The notes below the pieces were generated by a model. That model did not search any database. It saw nothing but the letters and a program-made list of their open reading frames with translations, and was not told where the DNA came from. The position numbers and the translations under genes are program-made. A stretch of 64,000 nt of DNA from an uncultured Caldilineaceae bacterium (GTDB taxonomy: Bacteria; Chloroflexota; Anaerolineae; Caldilineales; Caldilineaceae). The stretch is taken from assembly GCA_951812725.1 (NCBI GenBank), contig OX638330.1:4319405-4383404 (forward strand), read 5' to 3'. Of the stretch, positions 26,265-34,602 are shown piece by piece (the stretch's first letter is position 1; each line of letters starts with the position of its first letter).

Positions 26265-26384
26265 GGAAAAGGGTACACAGCAGGTCGGGAATGGGGCGTC
26301 GGAGAGCAGGATCACAGCCGTTGTCCCCATTCTCCACCTGCATTTCGTCTTAGCGTCGGTGCATGTAGACACTCTCATTTGCTC

Positions 26385-27941
26385 ATGACCAACACAACTC
26401 CTCTTGCCGTGGAAATGCGGGAAATCACCAAACGGTTTCCCGGCGTGCTGGCAAACGACCGCGTCGATCTGACGATCAATAAGGGTGAGATTCATGCCCT
26501 GTTGGGGGAAAACGGCGCTGGCAAATCGACGCTGATGAACATCCTAGCCGGGCTGTATCTGCCGGAACAGGGGAATGTGTTGGTGCACGGGCAGTCAGTG
26601 CATATCGACTCGCCCAAGACTGCCTTCGATCTGGGGATCGCGATGGTCCACCAGCATTTCAAACTGGTGATGAACCAGACGGTTGCCGAGAACATTATAC
26701 TGGGGCTGGATGACCCTTATTCCGCCGCGTCCGGGCAGGGAGTGCAGGGACGATTCAAACCCCTGCGGCTGGACATGCAGCGGGTGCAGCGGCGCATTGC
26801 CGAGGTAAGCGAGCAGTATGATATGCACGTGGACCCGGAAGCGTTCGTGTGGCAGTTGAGCGTCGGCGAGCAGCAGCGGATCGAGATTTTGAAGGCGCTG
26901 TACCGCGGGGCGGACATCTTGATTCTTGATGAACCGACAGCTGTTCTGACCCCGCAGGAGGCTGACGCGCTGGGCCAGACAATGCAGCGGATGGTGCAGG
27001 AGGGCAAGACGATCATCTTCATCAGCCATAAGCTGGATGAGGTGACCCGTTTTGCCGACCGCGTGACGGTCCTGCGTCAGGGACGAGTTGTGGCCACCGA
27101 GGACGTGACCGGCGAAACGAGTACCGCGCATCTGGCCGAACTGATGGTGGGGAGGACGGTCATCTTCCGCATTGACAAGGAGGAGCAGGAGTTCGGCGAT
27201 GTCTGCCTGGAGGTCGAAGAGATCTGCTGCCTGAACGATAAGCGGCTTCCTGCCCTGAGGGATGTTTCGTTACAAATACGCAAGGGCGAGATTCTGGGCA
27301 TCGCGGGTGTTGCCGGCAACGGGCAAAAGGAGCTGGCCGAAACGTTGACCGGTCTGCGACGGGCCACCAGCGGACGCTTTCGCCTGCTGGGGCAGGATCT
27401 CACAAACCGGACCTCGCGCGCCATTATTGACGCCGGCATCGCCCACGTCCCGGAAAGCCGCATCCACGTGGGATCGGTCGGCTCGATGAACGTGGCCGAC
27501 AACATCGCGCTCAAACATTACCGGGCAAGGCCGGGGCCGTTCCTGGATCGAGACCGCCTGGACAAGATGAGCACGGAGCTGGTGGACGAGTTCAACGTGG
27601 ACACGCCTGGCATCACGACCAATGCGGGCGCGCTCTCCGGCGGGAATCTGCAGAAGCTGATACTGGCCCGCGAGCTGACGACGGACCCGAAGCTGATCAT
27701 CGCGGCCCATCCGACACAGGGACTGGACGTGGGTGCGACCGAAGCGGTGCGCCAGCGACTGCTCGAACAGCAGGCGGCCGGGGTTGCGGTGCTGTTGATC
27801 AGCGAAGACCTGGACGAGCTGTTCAGCCTGGCCGACCGCGTAGCCGTTCTCAACGGCGGGCGCGTAATGGGCGTCGTCGATATCGGCGCGGCCACCCGCG
27901 AGCAGATCGGGCTGATGATGGCTGGCGAACAGGCCGCTTGA
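26385..27941 (+). CDS. Double ABC ATPase of a BMP/sugar-type importer
   Basis: This 518-residue protein has two ABC domains. The first has Walker A GENGAGKSTLMN, signature LSVGEQQRIE and Walker B ILILDEPTAVL. The second has a degenerate P-loop GVAGNGQKE, signature LSGGNLQKL and a non-canonical Walker B ending IIAAHPTQGLD. This is the RbsA/YufO architecture, serving nucleoside or sugar importers. The ATG at 26385 is preferred over a TTG six bases earlier. It is in one direction with two BMP lipoproteins, but no matching permease gene follows; the next genes encode small membrane proteins. Confidence 0.92.
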   Translation: MTNTTPLAVEMREITKRFPGVLANDRVDLTINKGEIHALLGENGAGKSTLMNILAGLYLPEQGNVLVHGQSVHIDSPKTAFDLGIAMVHQHFKLVMNQTVAENIILGLDDPYSAASGQGVQGRFKPLRLDMQRVQRRIAEVSEQYDMHVDPEAFVWQLSVGEQQRIEILKALYRGADILILDEPTAVLTPQEADALGQTMQRMVQEGKTIIFISHKLDEVTRFADRVTVLRQGRVVATEDVTGETSTAHLAELMVGRTVIFRIDKEEQEFGDVCLEVEEICCLNDKRLPALRDVSLQIRKGEILGIAGVAGNGQKELAETLTGLRRATSGRFRLLGQDLTNRTSRAIIDAGIAHVPESRIHVGSVGSMNVADNIALKHYRARPGPFLDRDRLDKMSTELVDEFNVDTPGITTNAGALSGGNLQKLILARELTTDPKLIIAAHPTQGLDVGATEAVRQRLLEQQAAGVAVLLISEDLDELFSLADRVAVLNGGRVMGVVDIGAATREQIGLMMAGEQAA

Positions 27942-27959
27942 CCCACATACGGGATACGC

Positions 27960-28283
27960 ATGGATATTCTGTACAAAGTTGGCTCGGTCGCTCTTCTGCT
28001 GGTGGGTGTACTCTATCCGCTGGGCGCGATCTACATGATGATGAAGTTCCTCGGGCGCGAAGATTTGCCGCGCCCTTCCCCCGCCTACATGATGCTCCAC
28101 TTCGTTCTGATTGCGACAGTGCCTTTGGCCGGGATTCTGGGCGGATTTGCCGGCTTTGCGCCGACACTGTGGCAGAGCCAGGTCATCCGCATGATCGTCT
28201 ACGGGGCCGGTGTGCTTTCAGTGGTTGCGTTCGCGATGCTGCTTGTCAGCAGCCGAGCGGGGCAACCTGACGGCAGTGAATAG
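27960..28283 (+). CDS. Small three-TM membrane protein, unknown
   Basis: This 107-residue protein has three hydrophobic segments (about 5-28, 43-65 and 74-97) joined by short basic or acidic loops. It is not a BrnQ-like or ABC permease fragment by any motif I can see. It starts 18 bases after the ATPase stop and so is likely co-transcribed. No function is recognised. Confidence 0.6.
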   Translation: MDILYKVGSVALLLVGVLYPLGAIYMMMKFLGREDLPRPSPAYMMLHFVLIATVPLAGILGGFAGFAPTLWQSQVIRMIVYGAGVLSVVAFAMLLVSSRAGQPDGSE

Positions 28284-28321
28284 TGCATGGCGGAGAGTAG
28301 GAACTACCCGCCATCTCTCTG

Positions 28322-28744
28322 ATGACTGAAGCCCCGGTCTACCTTCCCCGAACGACATACCGCCTGTTCGCTTTGGGCGGCGCGGTGGTGGCGTTGCTTT
28401 TCCTGCGAGAAATCCTCAACGAATTCAGCCTGTCGGTCCTCTTCTATCTGCTGGCGTCGATCGGGTTCACGGTCATCTACGTGCGCTGGGCGCTGATGCG
28501 GTTGGCGTTGACCGCCGACGGCGTGACCGTGCGCGCACCGTTGCAGGAACCCCTGCAAATTCAGTTCCGCCAGATGATCACTTGTGACGAGGCCGGCCGC
28601 TTTGCGCCGGGGCTGAGCCTTGTCTACTGGCCCATAACCGCTGACGGTATCGTAGAAACGGACGTCCCGCAGACGATCTTTCTGCCGGCGGTGGCGCGGC
28701 AGGAGAAGCTGCTGGCTGCCCTGCAGGATGGGATACCTGACTAA
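28322..28744 (+). CDS. Two-TM protein with PH-like domain, unknown
   Basis: This 140-residue protein has two adjoining membrane segments (about 17-31 and 34-55) followed by a mainly beta cytoplasmic part beginning LTADGVTVRAPLQEPLQIQF, which resembles the bacterial PH/DUF304-like domain. Its small size and position right after the preceding membrane protein suggest an operon. No function is recognised. Confidence 0.55.
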   Translation: MTEAPVYLPRTTYRLFALGGAVVALLFLREILNEFSLSVLFYLLASIGFTVIYVRWALMRLALTADGVTVRAPLQEPLQIQFRQMITCDEAGRFAPGLSLVYWPITADGIVETDVPQTIFLPAVARQEKLLAALQDGIPD

Positions 28745-28779
28745 CGCGAAGGCCGTATAGTTATGGGGGCTTGAACAGA

Positions 28780-29946
28780 GTGGCGGCAGAGCAGCCGAAG
28801 GTGTTGTTCGTGACCGGCGAATATCCGCCGATGGTGGGCGGTGTCGGCAGGTTCACGGCCGAGCTGGCAGGGGCATTGCAGGCGCAGGGCGCGCAGATTG
28901 CTGTGCTGACCGACAAGCAGGTGACGGCATCCGCACCGTCGGATGCGGTTCAGGTCCTGCCGCAACGCAACAGGTGGGGCTGGGGGATTCTGACCGATAT
29001 TCCCGCCTGCGCCCGCGCGGTCGGCGCCGAATGGGTTCACGTTCAGTACCAGACCGCCGCTTACGGAATGCACCCCGCCATCAACGCCCTGCCCTACTTC
29101 CTGCGGCGGCATGGTCTGCGTGCGGCCTGGACCTATCACGATCTGCGTGTTCCCTATCTCTTCCCCAAGGCCGGGGCGCGCCTGCGCAACTGGGTTACGC
29201 GCTTGCCGCTGCGCGCCGCGGATGCGGTTGTGGTTACGAATCAGAGTGACTGGGAATCGGTGCAAGGGCAGGTGCAGCGCGGCCAGCTTCACCGAATTCC
29301 GATCGGCAGCGACATCGAGAGCCGGCAGTTTTCGGCAGAGGAGCGGGTCCAGCGCCGGGCGGCGCGCGGATACGGCCGCGAGCAGCTGGTGCTGGGTTAC
29401 TTCGGCTTTCTCAATGCGAGCAAGGGCGGGCTGACGCTAATCGAGACTGTGGCGGCGCTGGCAGGCGAGGGCTGGGATGTTCATCTGCTGATGATCGGTG
29501 AACGGGTAGGGGCGAGCGACGAGACGAACTTCAGGTATTTGCAGCGTGTCGAGGCAGCCATCGCTGAGCATGGGCTGGACAGCCGCGTGCAGTGGACGGG
29601 CCACCAGTCGGACGCGGAGGTCGCGGCCGACTTCAACGCGATAGATGTGTTGGTGATGCCCTATGAGGACGGCATGAGCTTTCGGCGCAGCACTCTGACA
29701 GCAGCCTTGGCCAACGGTTGCGCGATCGTGTCAACGCATCCGCAGGCGCCGACGCCGGAACTGGTGGCGGATTCCGACCTGCTGCTGGTTCCGCCCAGAG
29801 ACCCGGCTGCGACCGCGGCGGCGGTGCTGCGTATTGCAGAGGACCCGCGGCTGGCGGAGAGCCTGCGCGCCAATGCCCGCGTGGCAGCCCGCCAGTTCAG
29901 TTGGGAAGTGATCGCGGCGCGGCATCTGGAGATGTACCGCGCTTAG
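28780..29946 (+). CDS. Glycosyltransferase family 4
   Basis: This 388-residue GT-B enzyme starts with the GT4 pattern FVTGEYPPMVGGVGRFTAELA, has donor-domain LGYFGFLNASKGG near residue 205, and the nucleotide-sugar motif region MPYEDGMSFRRSTLTAALANG followed by the E-x7-E-like acidic patch. It transfers a sugar from a nucleotide donor to an acceptor, most likely in envelope glycan synthesis. The GTG at 28780 is chosen with GGGGG ten bases upstream; a TTG at 28771 is possible. It follows the small membrane genes by 36 bases. Confidence 0.85.
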   Translation: MAAEQPKVLFVTGEYPPMVGGVGRFTAELAGALQAQGAQIAVLTDKQVTASAPSDAVQVLPQRNRWGWGILTDIPACARAVGAEWVHVQYQTAAYGMHPAINALPYFLRRHGLRAAWTYHDLRVPYLFPKAGARLRNWVTRLPLRAADAVVVTNQSDWESVQGQVQRGQLHRIPIGSDIESRQFSAEERVQRRAARGYGREQLVLGYFGFLNASKGGLTLIETVAALAGEGWDVHLLMIGERVGASDETNFRYLQRVEAAIAEHGLDSRVQWTGHQSDAEVAADFNAIDVLVMPYEDGMSFRRSTLTAALANGCAIVSTHPQAPTPELVADSDLLLVPPRDPAATAAAVLRIAEDPRLAESLRANARVAARQFSWEVIAARHLEMYRA

Positions 29947-30120
29947 GCGGATTTTCGCCGGGTCTCGTAGCTACTTAGCGATATACAGTGCCGGTCGCGG
30001 CCAGCCCTTCATCTTCGCCGCCATACAGACTATCTGATTGCGTATGCGGTTGTCCGCGGCCAGGTTGCTGAAGCCGCGCGGCTGTGATGAAGACGTAAGG
30101 TGGCTGAGGCATGGTTTTGG
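29947..30120. other. Intergenic flank of repeat copy C with short coding-like remnant
   Basis: No supported gene. The minus-strand frame at 29971-30153 begins in the repeat and reads into a basic C-terminal tail (NLAADNRIRNQIVCMAAKMK). A different frame starting at a shared ATG (MPQPPYVFITAARL) resembles the start seen next to copy A (MPHRPCAFF). A decayed small gene is possible. Confidence 0.35.
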
Positions 30121-30302
30121 AGGGGGCGTTGCGGGGGCGCAGCCCCTGCACAAGGGAGGGCCGAAGGCCCGACCGCCAAACTGCAGTGGTCAGTGGTTAG
30201 TGGTCAGTGGATGGTTGCAGGGGATTGGAACGAGAATCTACCAGGGTATGGTTGCTACCAAAAAGATTCGAGAGCTCGCCCCCATTTTGGGTTGCGCACC
30301 TT
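30096..30302. repeat. Dispersed composite repeat, copy C, with heptamer array
   Basis: Core at 30121-30176 (GGGGGCGTTGCGGGGGCGC..., hairpin GGGCC-GAA-GGCCC, GACCGCC) and a right block at 30219-30302 shared with copy B. Between them, about 3.5 units of the AGTGGTC heptamer (30184-30210) are inserted. A left flank (TGAGGCATGGTTTTGGAGG) is shared with copy A. Confidence 0.75.
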
Positions 30303-30314
30303 CTTTCCCGCCCG

Positions 30315-30343
30315 TTGACCCGCCTTTGGACGCGTTGTACACT
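30315..30343 (+). promoter_or_regulatory. Sigma-70-type promoter of the aldo/keto reductase gene
   Basis: TTGACC at 30315-30320 and TACACT at 30338-30343 with 17-base spacing, 67 bases upstream of the ATG at 30411. It lies immediately right of repeat copy C. Confidence 0.65.
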
Positions 30344-30410
30344 GTCTGCATCCTAAAGATTTGCAGAACTTCTAGCCATTGATAACGAGCGATTGCAGGG
30401 AGGCCAACTG

Positions 30411-31388
30411 ATGGAATATCGCGCATTTGGACGTACCGGAATGGACGTATCCGCAATCGGGTTCGGCTGCTGGGAGATCGGCGGCGGGTACGGACACTTT
30501 GACGAAAGCGACGTTTTCAAGGCGGTGCAACGGGCACTCGATCTGGGGATTAATCTCTTTGACACGGCCGAGGGCTACGGGTTTGGCCAGTCCGAAGAGA
30601 TCCTGGGCAAGGCACTGGGGACGCGGCGCGATGAGGCTATTGTTGTCACCAAGTTCGGCATATTAAAGGATGACGGCAATTGGTACCGCGACAGCAGCCG
30701 CGAGTCGGCGCTGGCGGCCATTGACCGCAGCCTCAAGGCGCTGGGGACCGACTACGTCGACGTGTATCTGATCCACTGGCCGGATAAGGATGTGGCATTG
30801 GAGGAGTCGATGGGGGCGCTGGAGGAGATCGTGCAGGCGGGGAAGGCCCGCTTTGTCGGCGTTTCCAACTTCCGCCCGGACCAGATCGAGACCTGTATGG
30901 AGACGCGGCGGGTGGACATCACCCAGTACGGCTACCATATGTTTGACCGCCGGCTGGAGCGCGAGGTCTTCCCAACGATTGCGGAGCATGGCATCGGTCT
31001 GATGACGTACGGTTCGCTGGCGCATGGTCTGTTGACGGGGACGTTCACTGCCGACACGACTTTCGACGAAAGTGACTGGCGCTCCAACGGGACGGCCTTC
31101 AACATCCCGCTGTTTACGGAGGAGGTCTTTGCCAGGAACGTGGCTGCGGTTAATGACCTCAAGCCGATCGCTGCCCGGCACGGCAAGACGATGGCGCAAC
31201 TTGCGCTGCGCTGGGCGCTGAGGAATCCGGTGGTAAGTGTGGCGCTGATTGGGTTCCGCCGGCCAGAGGAGGTCGAGGAGAACGTAGCCGGTCTCGACTT
31301 GACACTTGATCAGGAAACGCTGGACGAGATAGAGGCGGTGTTCGCCAAGCACGGTGTGGATACGGCGCCGGCGGCTTGGGTGGAGTAA
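30411..31388 (+). CDS. Aldo/keto reductase
   Basis: This 325-residue NADP(H)-dependent enzyme has the catalytic tetrad of the family: Asp51 in LFDTAEGYG, Tyr56, Lys81 in VVTKFG and His122 in YLIHWPD. The C-terminal NADPH-phosphate region reads VALIGFRRPEEVEENV. The ATG at 30411 is supported by AGGGAGG at good spacing; an upstream TTG is ignored. Members of this AKR12/13-like subgroup reduce aldehydes and sugars. The gene is the first of a two-gene run with the PhyH gene that follows 86 bases later. Confidence 0.9.
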   Translation: MEYRAFGRTGMDVSAIGFGCWEIGGGYGHFDESDVFKAVQRALDLGINLFDTAEGYGFGQSEEILGKALGTRRDEAIVVTKFGILKDDGNWYRDSSRESALAAIDRSLKALGTDYVDVYLIHWPDKDVALEESMGALEEIVQAGKARFVGVSNFRPDQIETCMETRRVDITQYGYHMFDRRLEREVFPTIAEHGIGLMTYGSLAHGLLTGTFTADTTFDESDWRSNGTAFNIPLFTEEVFARNVAAVNDLKPIAARHGKTMAQLALRWALRNPVVSVALIGFRRPEEVEENVAGLDLTLDQETLDEIEAVFAKHGVDTAPAAWVE

Positions 31389-31474
31389 TTATCGCATAGC
31401 GGTCGGTGTGACGATATCAATAGGGACCTGAAATCGTTGCCGGTTTCGGTGTCGCTGGGAAAGGATGCTTCTGT

Positions 31475-32269
31475 ATGGCAACCGCACGCCTGCGTTTTTT
31501 GTCTGAGGAACAGGTGAGGCAGTTCAAGCTCAACGGCTTTCTGACAGTGGAGGACGTTCTCTGCGCGGAAGAGGTGGCGGCTCTGGCTGCGCACACCGAT
31601 CTGATCGCGGCGGGCAAGGTTGAACAGATCCCGGAGACGAGCATTCAACTGGAGAAGGTGTTCCGGGAAGGCGAACGTGAAGTTGCCGATCAGGTGCTGG
31701 CGGTGCGCAAACTGTACGATCTGGCCGTCTATGACGAGTTCATGTGGGGCCATGCCACCCATCGTCGCATCGTCGACATCATCGCCGATCTGCTGGGTAG
31801 CGACGACATCAAGATGTACGGAGACCAGCTCTTTATGAAGGCGGCGGTGACGGGCACCGCGCAGCCCTGGCACCAGGATTCGGCGTCGTGGCGGGACATT
31901 TTCCCAATGGACCTGGTGACGGCATGGACGGCGATCGATCAGGCTACGGTTGAGAACGGCTGTTTGAATTTCGCCCCCGGCACGCACCGTTGGGGCATGG
32001 TGCGGGGGGAGCAATTGTCCTGGTTCGTTGAGGATTTAGGGAGCGAACAGTGGCCGATCGTGCCGGCGCCGTTGAAGCCGGGCAGCATCAGTTTTCATCA
32101 CAGCCTGGTGCTGCACCAGAGCAATGCCAACCTGTCCGGGCAACGTCGGCGCGGCTATGCGGTGCACTACATGCGGGCGGCGTCGCAGCGGGATATGTCG
32201 GTTACGGACGCGCCGAAGATGCCGCGGTTCAAGCAGGTACGGGGACGGTCGTTCGCGGGGCGTGTGTAG
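31475..32269 (+). CDS. Phytanoyl-CoA dioxygenase (PhyH) family protein, second copy
   Basis: This 264-residue Fe(II)/2-oxoglutarate oxygenase has the His133-x-Asp135 pair in PWHQDSASW and distal His214 in LVLHQSNANL, followed by the Arg of GQRRRGYAV. It differs clearly from the other PhyH gene at 16362. It follows an aldo/keto reductase, so a hydroxylation then carbonyl-reduction pair is conceivable. A strong terminator follows at 32305. Substrate unknown. Confidence 0.88.
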   Translation: MATARLRFLSEEQVRQFKLNGFLTVEDVLCAEEVAALAAHTDLIAAGKVEQIPETSIQLEKVFREGEREVADQVLAVRKLYDLAVYDEFMWGHATHRRIVDIIADLLGSDDIKMYGDQLFMKAAVTGTAQPWHQDSASWRDIFPMDLVTAWTAIDQATVENGCLNFAPGTHRWGMVRGEQLSWFVEDLGSEQWPIVPAPLKPGSISFHHSLVLHQSNANLSGQRRRGYAVHYMRAASQRDMSVTDAPKMPRFKQVRGRSFAGRV

Positions 32270-32304
32270 TACTTAGCCTGGGAAAAACAGCTAACAGATC
32301 CACT

Positions 32305-32334
32305 AACCGGCACGCGTGCGGCGTGCCGGTTTTC
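32305..32334 (+). terminator. Rho-independent terminator after PhyH gene
   Basis: AACCGGCACGC at 32305-32315 pairs perfectly with GCGTGCCGGTT at 32321-32331 around a 5-nt loop and runs into TTTTCTG. It is the junction with a convergent operon ending at 32358. Confidence 0.85.
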
Positions 32335-32357
32335 TGTTCAATATTAGTCCGCCGGCG

Positions 32358-33392
32358 CTACACCGCGCCGGGCGCGCCGAGTGGATGCGGGCCGTTCGTC
32401 ATCGGATTGGCGCGGGCGAAGGCGTAGACGGCGTCCTGCAGTTCGAGGATGCGTACTGCATCTTCGACATTAGGCGAGAAGCCGGTGCGCCCTTCTTCGA
32501 TGGCTACAAGGGCCCGGCGCATGATCTCTTGCATTCCACGCGTATTCGGTGATTCCTCGTGGAAGGTCACGCCCTCGGTTGTGTGGACTTCAGTCACCCT
32601 GTTTCCCTGCTGGTCATAACGTTGCAGGACCGTCGCTTTGGTGCCGATGAAGCGAAAGCTGTGATCCCCGCCGCGCGCGCCTGATGGGTAGCTGTAACCG
32701 GATTCGACGATACCGGTTACGCCGCTGTCGGTGCGCAGCACGCCGATGGCGACGTCCTCGACAGTCCGGCCGTACATCGAATTTGAGATAACACCCCCGA
32801 CCGCGGTGACAGGGCTGCCGCCCGCGAACTGCAGGAAGGTGTCGATACCGTGGGCGGACTCGGTCGCCCAGCAGCCGCCGCCGGAGATACTGGCATCGTT
32901 ATGCCAGGCGGAGGGCGTGGGGTCGTAGCGGGAGGGAGGCCCGTTGTTGAGGCGGCTGTTGTAAAGGACGAGGTCGCCTAAGCTGCCATCGTCGATCATC
33001 TGCTGGACGATGTCTACAAGCTCTGTTCCGCGGTTGGGAAGGGTCAAGGCGCTGAAGACGCCGCGCTCGGTGCAGAGTTCGGCGACAGGACGCAAGCGGT
33101 CGGCGCAGTCGGCGAAGGGTTTGTCGAGCAGGAAGGGCAGGTCGCGCTCGGCGCAGGCGCGGACGTGGTCCGGCATCTCGGTATGCTTGCCCGCGATCAG
33201 GACGGCGTCAGGGCGGCTGGCGTCCAGACATTCGCCGGCGGAGCTGAAGGCGGGGCACTGGAATTCATCGGCCAGCTGCTGGCGCGGGCCTTGCTCGGCG
33301 TCCATGACGGCGACGATTTCGTGGCCGAGGTCGCGCGTCGTGGTGGCCATGCCGCGGCCGTGGTGGCTGTAGGAAAGTAGAGCAGTTCGCAT
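32358..33392 (-). CDS. Gfo/Idh/MocA family oxidoreductase
   Basis: This 344-residue protein starts MRTALLSYSHHGRG at 33392, where GAGG lies upstream; the frame is open further into the neighbour without support. Its Rossmann start is unusual: the usual GxGxxG is replaced by SYSHHGRG. The EKP position reads LLDKPFADC. The C-terminal half has a HHGIDTF-like segment (ESAHGIDTFLQF). Because the dinucleotide motif is weak, an atypical cofactor mode or loss of activity is possible. It ends an operon downstream of a CUT1 sugar importer, 11 bases after the preceding Gfo/Idh/MocA gene. Confidence 0.82.
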   Translation of the reverse strand: MRTALLSYSHHGRGMATTTRDLGHEIVAVMDAEQGPRQQLADEFQCPAFSSAGECLDASRPDAVLIAGKHTEMPDHVRACAERDLPFLLDKPFADCADRLRPVAELCTERGVFSALTLPNRGTELVDIVQQMIDDGSLGDLVLYNSRLNNGPPSRYDPTPSAWHNDASISGGGCWATESAHGIDTFLQFAGGSPVTAVGGVISNSMYGRTVEDVAIGVLRTDSGVTGIVESGYSYPSGARGGDHSFRFIGTKATVLQRYDQQGNRVTEVHTTEGVTFHEESPNTRGMQEIMRRALVAIEEGRTGFSPNVEDAVRILELQDAVYAFARANPMTNGPHPLGAPGAV

Positions 33393-33403
33393 GGTTGTAT
33401 ACC

Positions 33404-34456
33404 TCAAACCCAACCGTGAAGACGGGTGACGGGCACGCCGTGGCGCTGGTGGGTCCAAGAGTGGCCGCTTTCGAGCACGACCTCGCGTCCGCTGATGGCG
33501 GAGTTTTCGGCGGCGAAGAGGATCTCCATGATGTGGCGGCCCCACTCACCTGAGGTGGGCGGCTCGATGTCCTGTTCTATGCACTCGACGAACGACTTCC
33601 ATTCATGGTGCATCTCGACGGGCGGGTCGTCGAAGGGTATGTCCTTCCATTCGTCCCCCTGCCCGACCTTGACGAACTTTTCGCCGTGCTGGCTGAAACG
33701 CAGGGTGCCGTTGGCGCAGATGACTTGGCTCTCGAAGTTGGGCGCGCCGTCGGCGAAACCGACCGAGACTGCGACGCCGGCGAGGCCGTTCTTGTAGCGA
33801 ACGAGCGCGGTGGCGGTGTCGTCGCTGGCCTGGTAGTGGGCGCGCGTACCCATGCTGGCGGATACGGAAACGGCCTGGGACGCCATCAGCCAGGTGAGGC
33901 GGTCGACGACGTGAACGCCGTTGGACAGCCACATGCCGCCGCCGTGGAAACGGCTGCGGTACTGCGGCGGCCGGCTGGCGTGGTTCCAGTTCTTGGACAT
34001 GTAGCAAACGACTGTCATCAGCGGCCCGAGCTGGCCGGAATCGAGGATCTCCTTGGCTTTGAGGCTGGTGCCGTAGTAGTGCTGGGTCTGGCCGACCATG
34101 AGCTTGACGTTGTTGGCGGCGGCGGCTTCGATCATGTCGTCGCAGTGCTCGAGGCTGAGCGCCATGGGCTTCTCGACGAGGACGTGCTTGCCGGCGTTGC
34201 AGGCGTCGACGGTGAGCCGGTGGTGCAGTTGATGGCCGAGCACGACGGCGACGGCCTCGACTTCGTCGTCCTTAAGAAGCTCGGTGTGCGTGGAATAGCC
34301 CTTGGAAATATCGTACTTCTCCATGTATTCACGGCGCTTCTCTTCGAAGAGGTCGGCGACGGCGACGACTTTGACGTTGTCGAGGGTGTCAATGGCACAA
34401 AAGTGGGCGCGTGCGATGCCGCCCAGCCCGATGATTCCTACTTTCAATTTCCCCAT
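33404..34456 (-). CDS. Gfo/Idh/MocA family oxidoreductase, tandem copy 1
   Basis: This 350-residue dehydrogenase has VGIIGLGGIARAH at the N-terminus, KHVLVEKPMALS near residue 97, and the substrate-domain segment GGGMWLSNGVHVVDRL. It is nearly colinear with the gene upstream at 34603, identical length, with most differences conservative and a shared end GxSWTHQRxGxPVTRxHGW. It sits in an operon after a sugar importer and likely oxidises an imported sugar or its derivative. Confidence 0.9.
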   Translation of the reverse strand: MGKLKVGIIGLGGIARAHFCAIDTLDNVKVVAVADLFEEKRREYMEKYDISKGYSTHTELLKDDEVEAVAVVLGHQLHHRLTVDACNAGKHVLVEKPMALSLEHCDDMIEAAAANNVKLMVGQTQHYYGTSLKAKEILDSGQLGPLMTVVCYMSKNWNHASRPPQYRSRFHGGGMWLSNGVHVVDRLTWLMASQAVSVSASMGTRAHYQASDDTATALVRYKNGLAGVAVSVGFADGAPNFESQVICANGTLRFSQHGEKFVKVGQGDEWKDIPFDDPPVEMHHEWKSFVECIEQDIEPPTSGEWGRHIMEILFAAENSAISGREVVLESGHSWTHQRHGVPVTRLHGWV

Positions 34457-34602
34457 GTCTGTCTGTTTCGCTCCTGTGGGTTGTAGCAGTTAGTACGATC
34501 TATTGATGTATCTGAAAGGCGTGTTCGGTTCATGGCCGGTATTGCAGGTTTAGTTTGCCATGCCGTGTCGGTGGAGTAAAGCGACCCACGCGGCTGTGCG
34601 CC

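Noticed and set aside
27960..28744. The two small membrane proteins as degraded BMP permeases
   Set aside because: They have only three and two membrane segments, no EAA-like loop and intact short frames with their own starts, so I keep them as unknown proteins.
29971..30153. 60-codon minus-strand frame next to repeat copy C
   Set aside because: It begins inside the repeat, is joined from two frames with different similarities, and has no ribosome site.
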